A stretch of 64,000 bases of DNA from Variovorax sp. OV329 (GCF_900114785.1 NZ_FOUG01000010.1:124001-188000); one strand, 5' to 3'. Counted from the stretch's first letter, positions 1-8,784 are shown. Program-made: numbers and translations. The notes: generated from the letters alone by a model not told the origin.

Positions 1-850
1 TCTTGCGCACCGGGTTGGAGGTGGGCAGCTGCTCGGCCACCAGCACCGGGCCGGCGGGCAGGAAGGTGCCTTCCACGTCCTTGCCGCCCACGCGCAGGAA
101 GTCGGCATTGGCCACGCCGTGGGTCTGGTACATCTTGCCGGCGTAGCCGCGCTCCTTGAGCGTCTTCTGGGGCAGCGCGGCCGGGGTGCCCGAGCCGGCC
201 ACCAGGATCGCGTCGGGCTTGGCCGACATCAGCTTGAGCACCTGGCCGGTGACCGAGGTGTCGGTGCGGCCGAAGCGCTCGTTGGCGATGATCTTCAGGC
301 CCTTGAGCTCGGCGGCCTTGGTGAATTCCTGGAACCAGCCTTCGCCATAGGCGTCGGAGAAGCCGATGAAGCCGACCGTCTTCACGCCCGTCTTGCCCAT
401 GTGCTCGGCAATGGCCAGCGACATCATGATGTCGTTCTGCGGCGTCTTGAAGATCCACTTGCGCTTGTCGTCCATGGGTTCGACGATGCGCGCCGAGGCG
501 GCCATCGAGATCATCGGCACCTTGGCTTCGGACGCCACGTCGATCATGGCCAGCGATGCTGGCGTGACGGTGGAGCCCAGCACCACGTCGACCTTGCTGT
601 CGGCAATCAGCTTGCGGGTATTGGAGACGGCCGCCGTGGTGTCCGACGCATCATCGAGCACCACGTAGTTGATCTTCTGGCCCGCGATGGTCTTGGGCAT
701 CAGCGCGATGGTGTTCTTCTCGGGAATGCCCAGCGAGGCGGCCGGGCCGGTGGCCGAGAGCGTGACACCGACGTTGATGTCCGCCTGTGCCGCGACGGCG
801 AGCGACAGCAGGCTGGCCAGCGCCAGGATCTTCTTCTTGAACGACTTCAT
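1..850 (-). CDS. ABC transporter substrate-binding protein, branched-chain amino acid type (3' part off window)
   Basis: Periplasmic receptor of a LivK/HAAT-type ABC transporter; the gene runs off the left edge, so about 283 N-terminal residues are visible. The N-terminus (MKSFKKKILALASLLSLAVA) is a clear signal peptide, followed by the family-typical start of the mature domain (DINVGVTLSATGPAASLG) and a type I periplasmic-binding fold. An AAGAGA ribosome site precedes the ATG at 850. It lies 106 bases downstream of paaE on the same strand, so by context it may take up phenylacetate or a related aromatic acid. That substrate is inference; the family also binds amino acids, amides and urea. 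Confidence 0.85.
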   Translation of the reverse strand, partial: MKSFKKKILALASLLSLAVAAQADINVGVTLSATGPAASLGIPEKNTIALMPKTIAGQKINYVVLDDASDTTAAVSNTRKLIADSKVDVVLGSTVTPASLAMIDVASEAKVPMISMAASARIVEPMDDKRKWIFKTPQNDIMMSLAIAEHMGKTGVKTVGFIGFSDAYGEGWFQEFTKAAELKGLKIIANERFGRTDTSVTGQVLKLMSAKPDAILVAGSGTPAALPQKTLKERGYAGKMYQTHGVANADFLRVGGKDVEGTFLPAGPVLVAEQLPTSNPVRK

Positions 851-956
851 TCTCTTGTCTCCAGGTTGAAAGGAAATTCGGGTTGTTAGTGGACTGTCTT
901 CGGAGCGGCGCCGTCATCGGGATGTTCCCCACGCACGCTCCATCGCGGGAAAACGC

Positions 957-2051
957 CTAGCGCTCGTCGAAAGAAAGCACCACGCGCTCGGTGAGCGGGT
1001 GGGCCTGGCAGGTCAGCACGAAGCCGGCTGCCACTTCCTTCTTGTCGAGCGCGAAGTTGCGCTCCATGCGCACCTCGCCCTCCACCACCTTGGCGCGGCA
1101 GGTGCCGCAGACACCGGAGGTGCAGGAGTACGGCACCTCCATGCCGGCGGCCGATGCCGCATCCAGGATGCTGGGCTGCTGCTTGGTGAAGGAGATCTCG
1201 CGCGACAGGCCGTCGCGGATGATGACAATGCGCGCCGTCTCCGCATCGCCGGGCTTGGCCTCGTGCACCACGGCGCCGACGGCCTCGCCAGCGCCGGCCG
1301 CCGGCAGGGCAACGCCGAAGCGCTCGATGTGGATGCGCTCTTCCGGCACGCCGGCCGCCAGCAGCGCCGCCTCGGCCTCGTCATTCATCTGGAAGGGGCC
1401 GCAGACGTAGACATGGTCGATCTCGCCTGCCGGCACCACGCTTTTCAGGAACTCGCCGATCTTCTCGCGGTTCATCACGCCGTGGTTGAGGGGCGCGTCG
1501 GTGTGCTCGTCGGAGAACACGTGCTGCAGCACCAAGCGCGTCATGTAGCGGTTCTTCAGGTCCTCGATCTCTTCCTTGAACATCGTGGACTGCAGCAGCC
1601 GGTTGCCGTAGATCAGGGTGAAGCGGCTGTTCGGCTCGCGCGCCAGCACCGTCTTCATGATCGACAGGATGGGCGTGATGCCGCTGCCGCCGGCGATGCC
1701 GACGTGATGGCGTTTCGCCTGGGGGTCCAGCGGCACGAAGAAGCGGCCCTGCGGCGCCATCACGCTGACGGTGTCGCCAGGCTTCAGGTGCTCGTTGATC
1801 CAGTTGGAGAACACGCCGCCGCGTACCTTGCGCACGCCCACGCGCAGCTCGCCGTCGTCGACGCCGGCGCAGATGGAGTAGGAACGGCGCAGGTCCTGGC
1901 CGTCGATGTCGGTGCGCAGGGTGAGGTACTGGCCCTGGGTGAAGCCGAAGACTTCGCGCAGGTCGGCGGGCACGTCGAAGGAGACGACGACCGCTTCCTG
2001 CGTATCGGGCTCGATCGCGCGGACGCGAAGGGGATGGAACATGACGCTCAT
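957..2051 (-). CDS. paaE: Phenylacetyl-CoA 1,2-epoxidase, reductase subunit PaaE
   Basis: Passes electrons from NADPH to the PaaA di-iron centre. The 364 residues show the expected order: an FAD-binding ferredoxin-reductase domain with RRSYSIC at 55-61, an NAD(P)-binding domain with GIAGGSGITP at about 119-128, and a C-terminal plant-type 2Fe-2S domain with CTSGVCGTC at about 310-318 and a fourth cysteine in VLTCQAHP. Length matches PaaE/PaaK reductases. It is the last paa gene of the minus-strand operon, 12 bases after paaD. Confidence 0.96.
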   Translation of the reverse strand: MSVMFHPLRVRAIEPDTQEAVVVSFDVPADLREVFGFTQGQYLTLRTDIDGQDLRRSYSICAGVDDGELRVGVRKVRGGVFSNWINEHLKPGDTVSVMAPQGRFFVPLDPQAKRHHVGIAGGSGITPILSIMKTVLAREPNSRFTLIYGNRLLQSTMFKEEIEDLKNRYMTRLVLQHVFSDEHTDAPLNHGVMNREKIGEFLKSVVPAGEIDHVYVCGPFQMNDEAEAALLAAGVPEERIHIERFGVALPAAGAGEAVGAVVHEAKPGDAETARIVIIRDGLSREISFTKQQPSILDAASAAGMEVPYSCTSGVCGTCRAKVVEGEVRMERNFALDKKEVAAGFVLTCQAHPLTERVVLSFDER

Positions 2052-2063
2052 GGCAGCCGTCGC

Positions 2064-2603
2064 TCAGATGGGTTTGAAGTGTTCGAAAGGTTCGCGGCAG
2101 GCGAGGCAGCGATACAGCGCCTTGCAGGCGGTGGCGCCGAAGGCCGACAGGCGCTCGGTCTCGCCGCTGCCGCAACGTGGGCAGCTCGGCGTGTTGGCAT
2201 CGATGCGGCGGCCGAAGAAGCGGATGGGCACGGCGCCGTCGGCGCGCGCCACGGCGCCGGGCGGCGCGATGCCGTAGTCGGACAGCCTGCGGCGGCCCTC
2301 GGCGCTGATCCAGTCGGTGGTCCACGCGGGCGCGCGGCGCAGCGTGGCGCGGGCGGGGCCCAGTCCGGCGGATTCGATGGCCTGCAGCACGTCGTGCTCG
2401 ATGACCTCGGTGGCCGGGCAGCCGGAATAGGTCGGCGTGAGCACGACTTCCAGGCCGTCTTCATGCTCGATCACCTCGCGCACGATGCCCAGGTCGCACA
2501 CCGACAGGGCCGGCACCTCGGGGTCGAGCACCTTGTCCAGGACCGCCCATGCGGACCGGATGCGTTCGCTGTGCGGTGCGGGTGCCACGGCTGCCAATCC
2601 CAT
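2064..2603 (-). CDS. paaD: Phenylacetyl-CoA epoxidase accessory protein PaaD
   Basis: A protein of 179 residues with an N-terminal MIP18/DUF59-type domain (VLDPEVPALSVCDLGIVREV near 28-47) and a C-terminal cysteine-rich tail with two CxxC pairs (CPRCG and CLAC). PaaD proteins are thought to help assemble or insert the metal centre of the epoxidase. The ATG at 2603 overlaps the paaC stop by one base (TGATG), which fixes the start and suggests translational coupling. Confidence 0.93.
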   Translation of the reverse strand: MGLAAVAPAPHSERIRSAWAVLDKVLDPEVPALSVCDLGIVREVIEHEDGLEVVLTPTYSGCPATEVIEHDVLQAIESAGLGPARATLRRAPAWTTDWISAEGRRRLSDYGIAPPGAVARADGAVPIRFFGRRIDANTPSCPRCGSGETERLSAFGATACKALYRCLACREPFEHFKPI

Positions 2604-3382
2604 CACCACACCCCGCCGGGGAAGGCGCGCTGCAGATACTGCATGTCGGCCAGGATGAAGCCCATGTGCTCGCTGTGGCGGCCGCGCTTGCCGTCGCTCT
2701 GGAACTTGCTCTCGGCCGGCACTGCCAGGCCGGCTTCCGAGAGGATCTGCTGCATCTCGGCCAGCCAGGGTGCCTTCAGTTGGGACCAGCGCGGACCCCA
2801 TCCGGCATCGGCCGCGGCCTCGTCGGCGGCGTCGGTGTCGAAGAGCTCGGCCGCGTAGCGCCACAGGTGGTCCAGCGCGGCTTCCATGCGCTGGCGCGAT
2901 TCGTCGGTGCCGTCGCCCAGGCGCACCACCCAGTCGCCCGAGTGCTGCTGGTGGTAGCGCGCTTCCTTCAGCGCCTTGGCGGCGATGGCGCGCAGCTCGG
3001 CGTCGCTGCTCTCGACGGCCAGGCGTTCCCACAGGAGCTTGAGCCAGGTGGCGGCCATGGTGTTGCGCAGCACCGCATTGGCGAAGTCGCCGCGCGGCAG
3101 CTCGGCCAGCGTCACGTTGAAGTAGTCGCGCTCGTTGCGCAGGAAAGCGAGCTGGTCCTCGTCATGCGAGCGGCCTTCGACTTCGCCGGCGCGCGTGAGC
3201 ACGGCGCGCGCCTGGCCGATCAGGTCCAGCGCGATGTTGGACATGGCGATGTCCTCTTCCAGCACGGGTGCGTGACCGCACCATTCGCTGATGCGCTGCG
3301 CGAGGATGAGGCAGCTGTCGCCGACGCGCAGCAGGTACTGCGTGGCGGGCGTGAGTTCGAGTTCGATCGATGCGGTGGTCAT
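2603..3382 (-). CDS. paaC: Phenylacetyl-CoA epoxidase structural subunit PaaC
   Basis: Ferritin-like subunit without an active iron site that pairs with PaaA. The protein has 259 residues and the usual PaaC features: YLLRVGDSCLILAQRISEWC near the N-terminus, NIALDLIGQAR, DEDQLAFLRNERDY and EARYHQQHSGDWVVRLGDGT. The start at 3382 (MTTASIELEL) is preceded by a GGGAGCGCAAG ribosome site; longer readings upstream are not PaaC-like and overlap paaB. It sits 19 bases after paaB. Confidence 0.95.
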   Translation of the reverse strand: MTTASIELELTPATQYLLRVGDSCLILAQRISEWCGHAPVLEEDIAMSNIALDLIGQARAVLTRAGEVEGRSHDEDQLAFLRNERDYFNVTLAELPRGDFANAVLRNTMAATWLKLLWERLAVESSDAELRAIAAKALKEARYHQQHSGDWVVRLGDGTDESRQRMEAALDHLWRYAAELFDTDAADEAAADAGWGPRWSQLKAPWLAEMQQILSEAGLAVPAESKFQSDGKRGRHSEHMGFILADMQYLQRAFPGGVW

Positions 3383-3401
3383 GCTCTTGCGCTCCCGCTT
3401 C

Positions 3402-3695
3402 TCACATGTGATCGACCGCCTTGGGCAGCTGATAGAAGGTGGGGTGGCGGTACACCTTGTCTTCGGCCGGGTCGAAGTACATGTCCTTGTCGCCCGGATC
3501 GCTGGCCACGATCTGCTCGGAACGCACCACCCACACGCTGCAGCCTTCCTGGCGGCGGGTGTAGACGTCACGTGCCATCTGGATGGCCATCTGCGCGTCG
3601 GCCGCATGCAGGCTGCCGCAATGCTTGTGGTCCAACCCTGCCTTGCTGCGGACGAACACTTCCCACAACGGCCATTCCTTGTCGATCTCGCTCAT
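3402..3695 (-). CDS. paaB: Phenylacetyl-CoA epoxidase subunit PaaB
   Basis: Small 97-residue subunit of the epoxidase multicomponent complex. The N-terminal EWPLWEVFVRSKAGLDHKHC and the later YTRRQEGCSVWVV are characteristic of PaaB, and the length matches the family. Its ATG overlaps the paaA stop by four bases (ATGA), so paaA and paaB are probably translationally coupled. Confidence 0.96.
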   Translation of the reverse strand: MSEIDKEWPLWEVFVRSKAGLDHKHCGSLHAADAQMAIQMARDVYTRRQEGCSVWVVRSEQIVASDPGDKDMYFDPAEDKVYRHPTFYQLPKAVDHM

Positions 3696-4708
3696 GCTGC
3701 CTCCTTGATGTCTTGCTGCTGTTGCTTGCGGGCGTGGGCCAGCGCGGCCTCGCGCACCCAGGCGCCGTCGTCCCAGGCCTTGACGCGGGCGCCCAGGCGC
3801 TCGCGGTTGCAGGGGCCGTCGCCGGCGATGACGCGCCAGAACTCCGACCAGTCGATGGGACCGTGGTCATGGGCCTGGCGCTCCTCGTTCCACTTGAGGT
3901 CCGGATCGGGCAGCGTCACGCCCAGGATCCTGGCCTGCTCCACCGTCGCGTCGATGAATTTCTGGCGCAACTCGTCGTTGCTCACGCGCTTGATGCCCCA
4001 GCGCATGGACTGCGCGCTGTTGGGCGACTGGTCGTCCGGCGGGCCGAACATCATGATCGAGGGCCACCACCAGCGGTTGACGGCGTCCTGCACCATGTCC
4101 TTCTGCGCCTGCGTGCCGTTCTGCATCATGGTCAGCAGGGCCTCGTAGCCCTGGCGCTGGTGGAAGCTCTCCTCGCGGCAGATGCGGATCATGGCGCGTG
4201 CATAGGGCGCGTAGGAGCAGCGGCAGATCGGCACCTGGTTCATGATGGCCGCGCCGTCCACCAGCCAGCCGATGGTGCCCATGTCGGCCCAGCTCAGCGT
4301 GGGGTAGTTGAAGATGGAGCTGTACTTGGCCTTGCCGGTGTGCAGCGCATCGACCATCTGGTCACGCGAGGTGCCCAGCGTCTCGGCTGCGGCATACAGG
4401 TACAGGCCGTGGCCGCCCTCGTCCTGCACCTTGGCCAGCAGGATGGCCTTGCGCTTGAGCGTGGGCGCGCGGCTGATCCAGTTGCCCTCGGGCAGCATGC
4501 CGACGATTTCCGAGTGCGCGTGCTGGCTAATCTGGCGCAAGAGGGTCTTGCGGTAGTGGTCGGGCATCCAGTCCTTGGCCTCGATGAAGTCGCCGGCGTC
4601 GATGCGCTCGTCGAAGCGCTCCTGCAGGCGCATCTCGTCGGCCGAGCGGACCGGCTTGGTGCCGTCGCCGGCTTCCTTGCCCATGGTGTCCATGGCTTGG
4701 GTGTACAT
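3692..4708 (-). CDS. paaA: Phenylacetyl-CoA 1,2-epoxidase catalytic subunit PaaA
   Basis: Catalytic di-iron monooxygenase subunit that epoxidises the ring of phenylacetyl-CoA. The 338-residue protein carries the ferritin-type iron ligands in DEGGHG (about 96-101) and REESFH (about 178-183). The chosen ATG at 4708 (MYTQAMDTMGKEAGD) follows a GAAAGGACAC ribosome site 26 bases after paaK; reading further upstream would run into paaK in another frame. Length and motifs match PaaA closely. Confidence 0.96.
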   Translation of the reverse strand: MYTQAMDTMGKEAGDGTKPVRSADEMRLQERFDERIDAGDFIEAKDWMPDHYRKTLLRQISQHAHSEIVGMLPEGNWISRAPTLKRKAILLAKVQDEGGHGLYLYAAAETLGTSRDQMVDALHTGKAKYSSIFNYPTLSWADMGTIGWLVDGAAIMNQVPICRCSYAPYARAMIRICREESFHQRQGYEALLTMMQNGTQAQKDMVQDAVNRWWWPSIMMFGPPDDQSPNSAQSMRWGIKRVSNDELRQKFIDATVEQARILGVTLPDPDLKWNEERQAHDHGPIDWSEFWRVIAGDGPCNRERLGARVKAWDDGAWVREAALAHARKQQQQDIKEAA

Positions 4709-4734
4709 GGCGTGTCCTTTCAGAATGTGGAGGT

Positions 4735-6051
4735 TCAGCGGGGGCGCTTGTCGTAGACGCGCCTGGCCTTGCCGGTCTGCGTGCGCTCGATGGTGTCGGG
4801 GTCGAACACGCGCACGGCGGTGGAGATGCCCACCAGCGTCTTGATGCGGTGCTGCACCCACTGGGCAATCTCGCTGCGCTCGCCATCGGCGATGCCGCGC
4901 ATGGCGGGCTGCAGCTCGCAGTGCACCTCGACCGTGTCGAGCAGGCCTTCGCGGCTCACGTGCAGTTGGTACAGGCCGGTGAGCTTCTGGTGCGCCAGCA
5001 CGATCTCTTCCACCTGCGTGGGGAAGACGTTGACGCCGCGAATGATCATCATGTCGTCGCTGCGGCCGACGATCTTGCCCATGCGGCGGAAGGAGCGCGA
5101 GGTGGGCGGCATCAGGCGCGTGAGGTCGCGCGTGCGGTAGCGGATCACCGGCATGGCTTCCTTGGTGAGCGAGGTGAAGACCAGTTCGCCCTCTTCTCCG
5201 TCGGCCACCGGTTCGCCGGTCTCGGGGTTGATGATCTCGGGGTAGAAGTGGTCTTCCCAGATCACCGGGCCGTCCTTGCTCTCGATGCATTCGCTGGCCA
5301 CGCCCGGGCCCATCACCTCCGACAGACCGTAGATGTCGACCGCGTCGATGCCGGCCTTCTTCTCGATGTCGTGGCGCATCGCTTCCGTCCAAGGCTCGGC
5401 GCCGAAGATGCCGACCTTCAGCGAGCTGGCGGCAGCGTCCAGGCCCTGGCGCTGGAATTCCTCGATCAGTACCTGCATGTAGCTGGGCGTGACCATGATG
5501 ATGTCGGGCTTGAAGTCGGTGATGAGCTGCACCTGCTTCTCGGTCTGCCCGCCCGACATGGGGATGACGGTGCAGCCGGCGCGCTCCGCGCCGTAGTGCG
5601 CGCCCAGGCCGCCGGTGAACAGGCCGTAGCCGTAGGCCACGTGCACCATGTCGCCGGGCCGCCCGCCGGCGGCGCGGATGGAGCGCGCCACCAGGTCGGC
5701 CCAGGTGTCGATGTCGTTCTTCGTGTAGCCCACCACGGTCGGCTTGCCGGTGGTGCCGCTGGAGGCATGGATGCGCGCCACCTGCTCGCGCGGCACGGCG
5801 AAGAGGCCGAAGGGATAGTTGTCGCGCAGGTCCGTCTTCACGGTGAAGGGGAACCTGGCGAGGTCCGACAGGTGCTTCAGGTCTTCGGGGTGCACGCCCT
5901 TGGCATCGAAGGCCTTGCGGTAGTGGGGCACGTTCTCGTAGGCGCGCTGCAGCGTGGCTTTCAGGCGCTGCAGTTGCAGGGCGGCGATCTCGTCGCGGCT
6001 GGCCTTCTCGATGGGGGCCAGGTCGCCGGGGGCGGGGGTCTTCACGGTCAT
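4735..6051 (-). CDS. paaK: Phenylacetate-CoA ligase
   Basis: Activates phenylacetate to phenylacetyl-CoA with ATP, the first step of the pathway. The protein has 438 residues, typical of PaaK, with the AMP-binding P-loop SSGTTGKPT at 97-105, the adenylate-forming motif YGLSEVMGPG, and the C-terminal hinge region GRSDDMMIIRGVNVFPTQ. It lies between paaI (19 bases) and paaA (26 bases), inside the operon. Confidence 0.96.
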   Translation of the reverse strand: MTVKTPAPGDLAPIEKASRDEIAALQLQRLKATLQRAYENVPHYRKAFDAKGVHPEDLKHLSDLARFPFTVKTDLRDNYPFGLFAVPREQVARIHASSGTTGKPTVVGYTKNDIDTWADLVARSIRAAGGRPGDMVHVAYGYGLFTGGLGAHYGAERAGCTVIPMSGGQTEKQVQLITDFKPDIIMVTPSYMQVLIEEFQRQGLDAAASSLKVGIFGAEPWTEAMRHDIEKKAGIDAVDIYGLSEVMGPGVASECIESKDGPVIWEDHFYPEIINPETGEPVADGEEGELVFTSLTKEAMPVIRYRTRDLTRLMPPTSRSFRRMGKIVGRSDDMMIIRGVNVFPTQVEEIVLAHQKLTGLYQLHVSREGLLDTVEVHCELQPAMRGIADGERSEIAQWVQHRIKTLVGISTAVRVFDPDTIERTQTGKARRVYDKRPR

Positions 6052-6070
6052 GTCTTTGTCTCCGTCGTCT

Positions 6071-6517
6071 TCAGGCGGCCAGGTTGCCGGCGGCCGGCTT
6101 GCCCTTCATGGTGTGCGAGCGGCCGCGGAACACCGCGACGCGTTCGCCGCGCTGGTTGCTCACTTCGCAGTCGTACAGCCCCGTGCGGCCGGACTTCGAC
6201 ACCTCGAAGGCCCGCGCGGTGAGCAGGTCGTCCTTGCGGCCAGGCGCGAGGAAGTCGACGGCGATGGAGGCCGCCACCGTCAGCTCGCCATGCGAGTTGC
6301 AGGCAAAGGCGAAGGCCGAGTCGGCCAGCGTGGTGATGAGGCCGCCGTGGCAGGTGTCGTGGCCGTTGAGCATGTCTTCGCGCACGCGCATGGTCAGCGT
6401 GGCGGTGCCCGGGGCGATGTCGGTCACCTCCATGCCCATGGCACGGGTGGCGCGGTCGTTGAGAAGCATGCCGTCGCGCACGCGGTCGGCGATCTGTTGG
6501 GGCGTGAGTGCGCTCAT
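6071..6517 (-). CDS. paaI: Hydroxyphenylacetyl-CoA thioesterase PaaI
   Basis: Hotdog-fold thioesterase that releases CoA from dead-end or toxic acyl-CoA intermediates of the pathway. The 148 residues contain the PaaI signature NGHDTCHGGLITTLADSAFA at 51-70, with HGG and the catalytic aspartate, then VDFLAPGRKDDLLTARAFEV. The start at 6517 (MSALTPQQIADRVRDGML) matches the family length; its ribosome site is weak. It is 16 bases downstream of paaG. Confidence 0.94.
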   Translation of the reverse strand: MSALTPQQIADRVRDGMLLNDRATRAMGMEVTDIAPGTATLTMRVREDMLNGHDTCHGGLITTLADSAFAFACNSHGELTVAASIAVDFLAPGRKDDLLTARAFEVSKSGRTGLYDCEVSNQRGERVAVFRGRSHTMKGKPAAGNLAA

Positions 6518-6533
6518 GGAAATGGAGGATGGA

Positions 6534-7319
6534 TCAGCGGTCGGTGAACTTCGGGGCGCGCTTGTTGCGGAAGGCGTCCACGCCTTCGAGGTAGTCGTGC
6601 GCGCCGCCCAGTTCGGTCTGCAGTTGCGCTTCCATCTGCAGCGCGGCGCGCAGGTCCAGGTGCTGCGCATCGGCCAGCGCCTTGCGGGTGACGGCGAGCG
6701 CCTTGGTGGGCATGGCGGCCAGGCGCGTGGCCAGGGCATTGGCGGCATCTTGCAGCTGCGCGTCGTCCACGCACTGCCAGATCATTCCCATGGCGGCGGC
6801 CTGCTCGGCGGGGATCTTGTCGCCCGTCATCGCGATGGCCAGCGCTCGCGCATGGCCCACCAGGCGCGGCAGCAGCCAGGTGCCGCCGGTGTCGGGCACC
6901 AGGCCGATCTTGGAGAAGGCCTGGATGAAGCTGGCCGAGCGCGCGGCCAGCACCACGTCGCAACACAGCGCCAGGTTGGCGCCGGCGCCGGCGGCCACGC
7001 CGTTCACGGCGGCGATCACCGGCACGGGCATGGAGCGGATGCGCTCCACCAGCGGCAGGTAGTACGCCTCGATGAGTGCGCCCAGGTCCTTGCCCGGCGC
7101 GGCCTGCGGGTCGCCCAGGTCCTGGCCGGCGCAGAAGCCCCGTCCGGCGCCGGTGATGACCACGCAGCGCAGCTCGGTGCTGCCGGCGGTGTTGTCCAGC
7201 GCGGCCAGCAGTTCGGCATGCATGGCGGTGGTGAAGCTGTTCATCGCCGCCGGGCGATTCAGGGTGATGGTGCGGGTGGCGCCCGCATCGGCCACCAGGA
7301 CCAATGGCTCCGTCGTCAT
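6534..7319 (-). CDS. paaG: 1,2-epoxyphenylacetyl-CoA isomerase (enoyl-CoA hydratase family)
   Basis: Converts ring-1,2-epoxyphenylacetyl-CoA to the oxepin, and belongs to the crotonase superfamily. The 261 residues include the oxyanion-hole segments VITGAGRGFCAGQDLGD and NGVAAGAGANLALCCD. The start at 7319 (MTTEPLVLVADAG) follows a GAAGGAAA ribosome site. It is the first gene of the minus-strand paa operon and carries the operator in its leader. A paaF-like hydratase is an alternative, but position and the close GRGFCAGQDL match favour paaG. Confidence 0.9.
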   Translation of the reverse strand: MTTEPLVLVADAGATRTITLNRPAAMNSFTTAMHAELLAALDNTAGSTELRCVVITGAGRGFCAGQDLGDPQAAPGKDLGALIEAYYLPLVERIRSMPVPVIAAVNGVAAGAGANLALCCDVVLAARSASFIQAFSKIGLVPDTGGTWLLPRLVGHARALAIAMTGDKIPAEQAAAMGMIWQCVDDAQLQDAANALATRLAAMPTKALAVTRKALADAQHLDLRAALQMEAQLQTELGGAHDYLEGVDAFRNKRAPKFTDR

Positions 7320-7379
7320 CGTGGGGTTTCCTTCAGGAGAGGGTTCTGCCGGGACCATGAGGTAGATCAAACACTATTG

Positions 7380-7393
7380 ACCGACCGTTCGGT
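7380..7393. promoter_or_regulatory. Probable PaaR operator between paaG and paaY
   Basis: The 14-base sequence ACCGACCGTTCGGT is an inverted repeat matching its own complement at 12 of 14 positions. It sits in the only divergent gap of the paa locus, about 60 bases ahead of paaG and about 120 ahead of paaY. TetR-type PaaR repressors of betaproteobacteria bind CCGACCGGTCGG-like palindromes (from memory of the family), and paaR is encoded next door. Phenylacetyl-CoA would be the expected effector. No fully convincing -35/-10 pair was assigned on either strand. Confidence 0.7.
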
Positions 7394-7510
7394 AGATTTT
7401 AAGATGAGGCGCATCAAAGCTTCAAGTCCTGAGGCTCAGGGCAAACCCTAGGCGGCCAGCCGAGCTGCCCGATTTGCCGGTCCATGAACGCGAGACAAGG
7501 AGACATTCCA

Positions 7511-8116
7511 ATGCCCTGCTATTCCATCGAAGGGGTGATCCCGGTGATCGACCCCAGCGCCTACGTGCACCCCAGTGCCGTGCTGATCGGCGACGTCATC
7601 GTGGGCCCCGACTGCTACGTCGGCCCCTGCGCCTGCCTGCGCGGCGACTTCGGGCGCATCGTGCTGCACCGGGGGGCGAATGTCCAAGACACCTGCGTCA
7701 TCCATGGCTTTCCGGAGCAGGACACGGTGGTGGAAGAGAACGGCCACATCGGCCACGGCGCCGTGCTGCACAGCTGCGTGGTGCGGCGCGATGCGCTGGT
7801 GGGCATGAACGCGGTGGTGATGGACGAGGCCGAGATCGGCGCCGCCACCATCGTGGCCGCCTGTGCCTTCGTGCCCGCGGGCATGAAGGTGCCTCCGAAA
7901 AGCCTGGTCGCCGGCATGCCCGCCAAGGTCAAGCGCGAGCTCAGCGACGAGGAGGTGGCCTGGAAGCTGGAAGGCACCCTCACCTACCAGGACCTGACCC
8001 GGCGCAGCCTGGCTTCGCTGGTGGAAGTGGCGCCGCTGCAGGCCATCGAAGCGGATCGCCCCAAGGTCAAGAGCGTGGAAGTCAAGTCGCTGATCGAGAC
8101 CAAGCGCGGCGGCTAG
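7511..8116 (+). CDS. paaY: PaaY, left-handed beta-helix hexapeptide protein (thioesterase in the phenylacetate pathway)
   Basis: A 201-residue trimeric hexapeptide-repeat protein of the gamma-carbonic-anhydrase/PaaY group. Visible repeats run from about residue 20 to 140 (DVIVGPDCYVGPCACLRGDF, HIGHGAVLHSCVVRRDALVG), with the HGF and HGA histidines typical of the metal site. PaaY has been described as a thioesterase removing inhibitory hydroxyphenylacetyl-CoA. The ATG at 7511 follows an AAGGAGA ribosome site. It is transcribed away from the paa operon and leads to paaR, 53 bases later. Confidence 0.92.
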   Translation: MPCYSIEGVIPVIDPSAYVHPSAVLIGDVIVGPDCYVGPCACLRGDFGRIVLHRGANVQDTCVIHGFPEQDTVVEENGHIGHGAVLHSCVVRRDALVGMNAVVMDEAEIGAATIVAACAFVPAGMKVPPKSLVAGMPAKVKRELSDEEVAWKLEGTLTYQDLTRRSLASLVEVAPLQAIEADRPKVKSVEVKSLIETKRGG

Positions 8117-8169
8117 CATCAAGCCTTCAGCGCCAGAAGAAGAACGCACAACACCGAGGAAGAACCGGC

Positions 8170-8784
8170 ATGCCACGCGGACGATCAGCCAGCTACGAAG
8201 ACCAGCGCGAGATGATCCTCGCGCAAGCGGCGCAGCTCTTTGCCAAACGCGGCTACTCCGCCACCTCGATGAACCAGGTGGCCGAGGCCTGCGGCCTGTC
8301 GAAGGCGACGCTCTACCACTACTACAAGGACAAGTACGCCCTTCTGCTGAGCATCGCCGACGACCACGTGTCGCGCCTGGCCGGGCTCATCGATGACGAG
8401 CAGGCGCTGCAGCTCAAGGGCGAGGCGAGGCTGCGCCACCTGATCCGCCGCATCGTCGAGGAATATGCCGACGCGCAGGACGCCCACCGCGTGCTGACGG
8501 AGGACGTGAAGTTCCTCAGCGACGAGGACCGCCAGCGCGTGCTCGACAAGGAGCGCCTGGTGGTGGCCGGCTTTGCACGCGCGTTGGCGGAGACGGGCCA
8601 GGGCGATGCGTCAGCCCAGATGGCCAAGCCGCTGACCATGCTGCTCTTCGGCATGATCAACTGGATGTTCACCTGGATGAAGCCCGAAGGCGCGCTGGAC
8701 TACGACGCCATGGGGCCGATCGTGGCGGATCTGTTCCTGGGGGGTGTGGGGCAGGTCAGCTTGCCGGCCAGGCGGGTCGACTAA
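8170..8784 (+). CDS. paaR: TetR-family repressor PaaR
   Basis: Repressor of the phenylacetate genes. The 204-residue protein has an N-terminal TetR helix-turn-helix at about 15-60 (TSMNQVAEACGLSKATLYHY) and a C-terminal ligand-binding domain with the group-typical FGMINWMFTWMKPEG near 160-175. The ATG at 8170 is preceded by a GAGGAAG ribosome site. Context (paaY-paaR divergent from paaGIKABCDE with a shared palindrome) makes the assignment secure. Confidence 0.9.
   Translation: MPRGRSASYEDQREMILAQAAQLFAKRGYSATSMNQVAEACGLSKATLYHYYKDKYALLLSIADDHVSRLAGLIDDEQALQLKGEARLRHLIRRIVEEYADAQDAHRVLTEDVKFLSDEDRQRVLDKERLVVAGFARALAETGQGDASAQMAKPLTMLLFGMINWMFTWMKPEGALDYDAMGPIVADLFLGGVGQVSLPARRVD

Noticed and set aside
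999..2858. 619-codon plus-strand open frame over paaE and paaD
   Set aside because: Antisense shadow of paaE/paaD with no recognisable domain.
2549..4756. Very long open frame (735 codons) on the plus strand over paaA-paaD
   Set aside because: It is antisense to four well-supported paa genes, its translation is Ala/Arg/His/Val-rich low-complexity sequence, and such frames are expected in GC-rich DNA.
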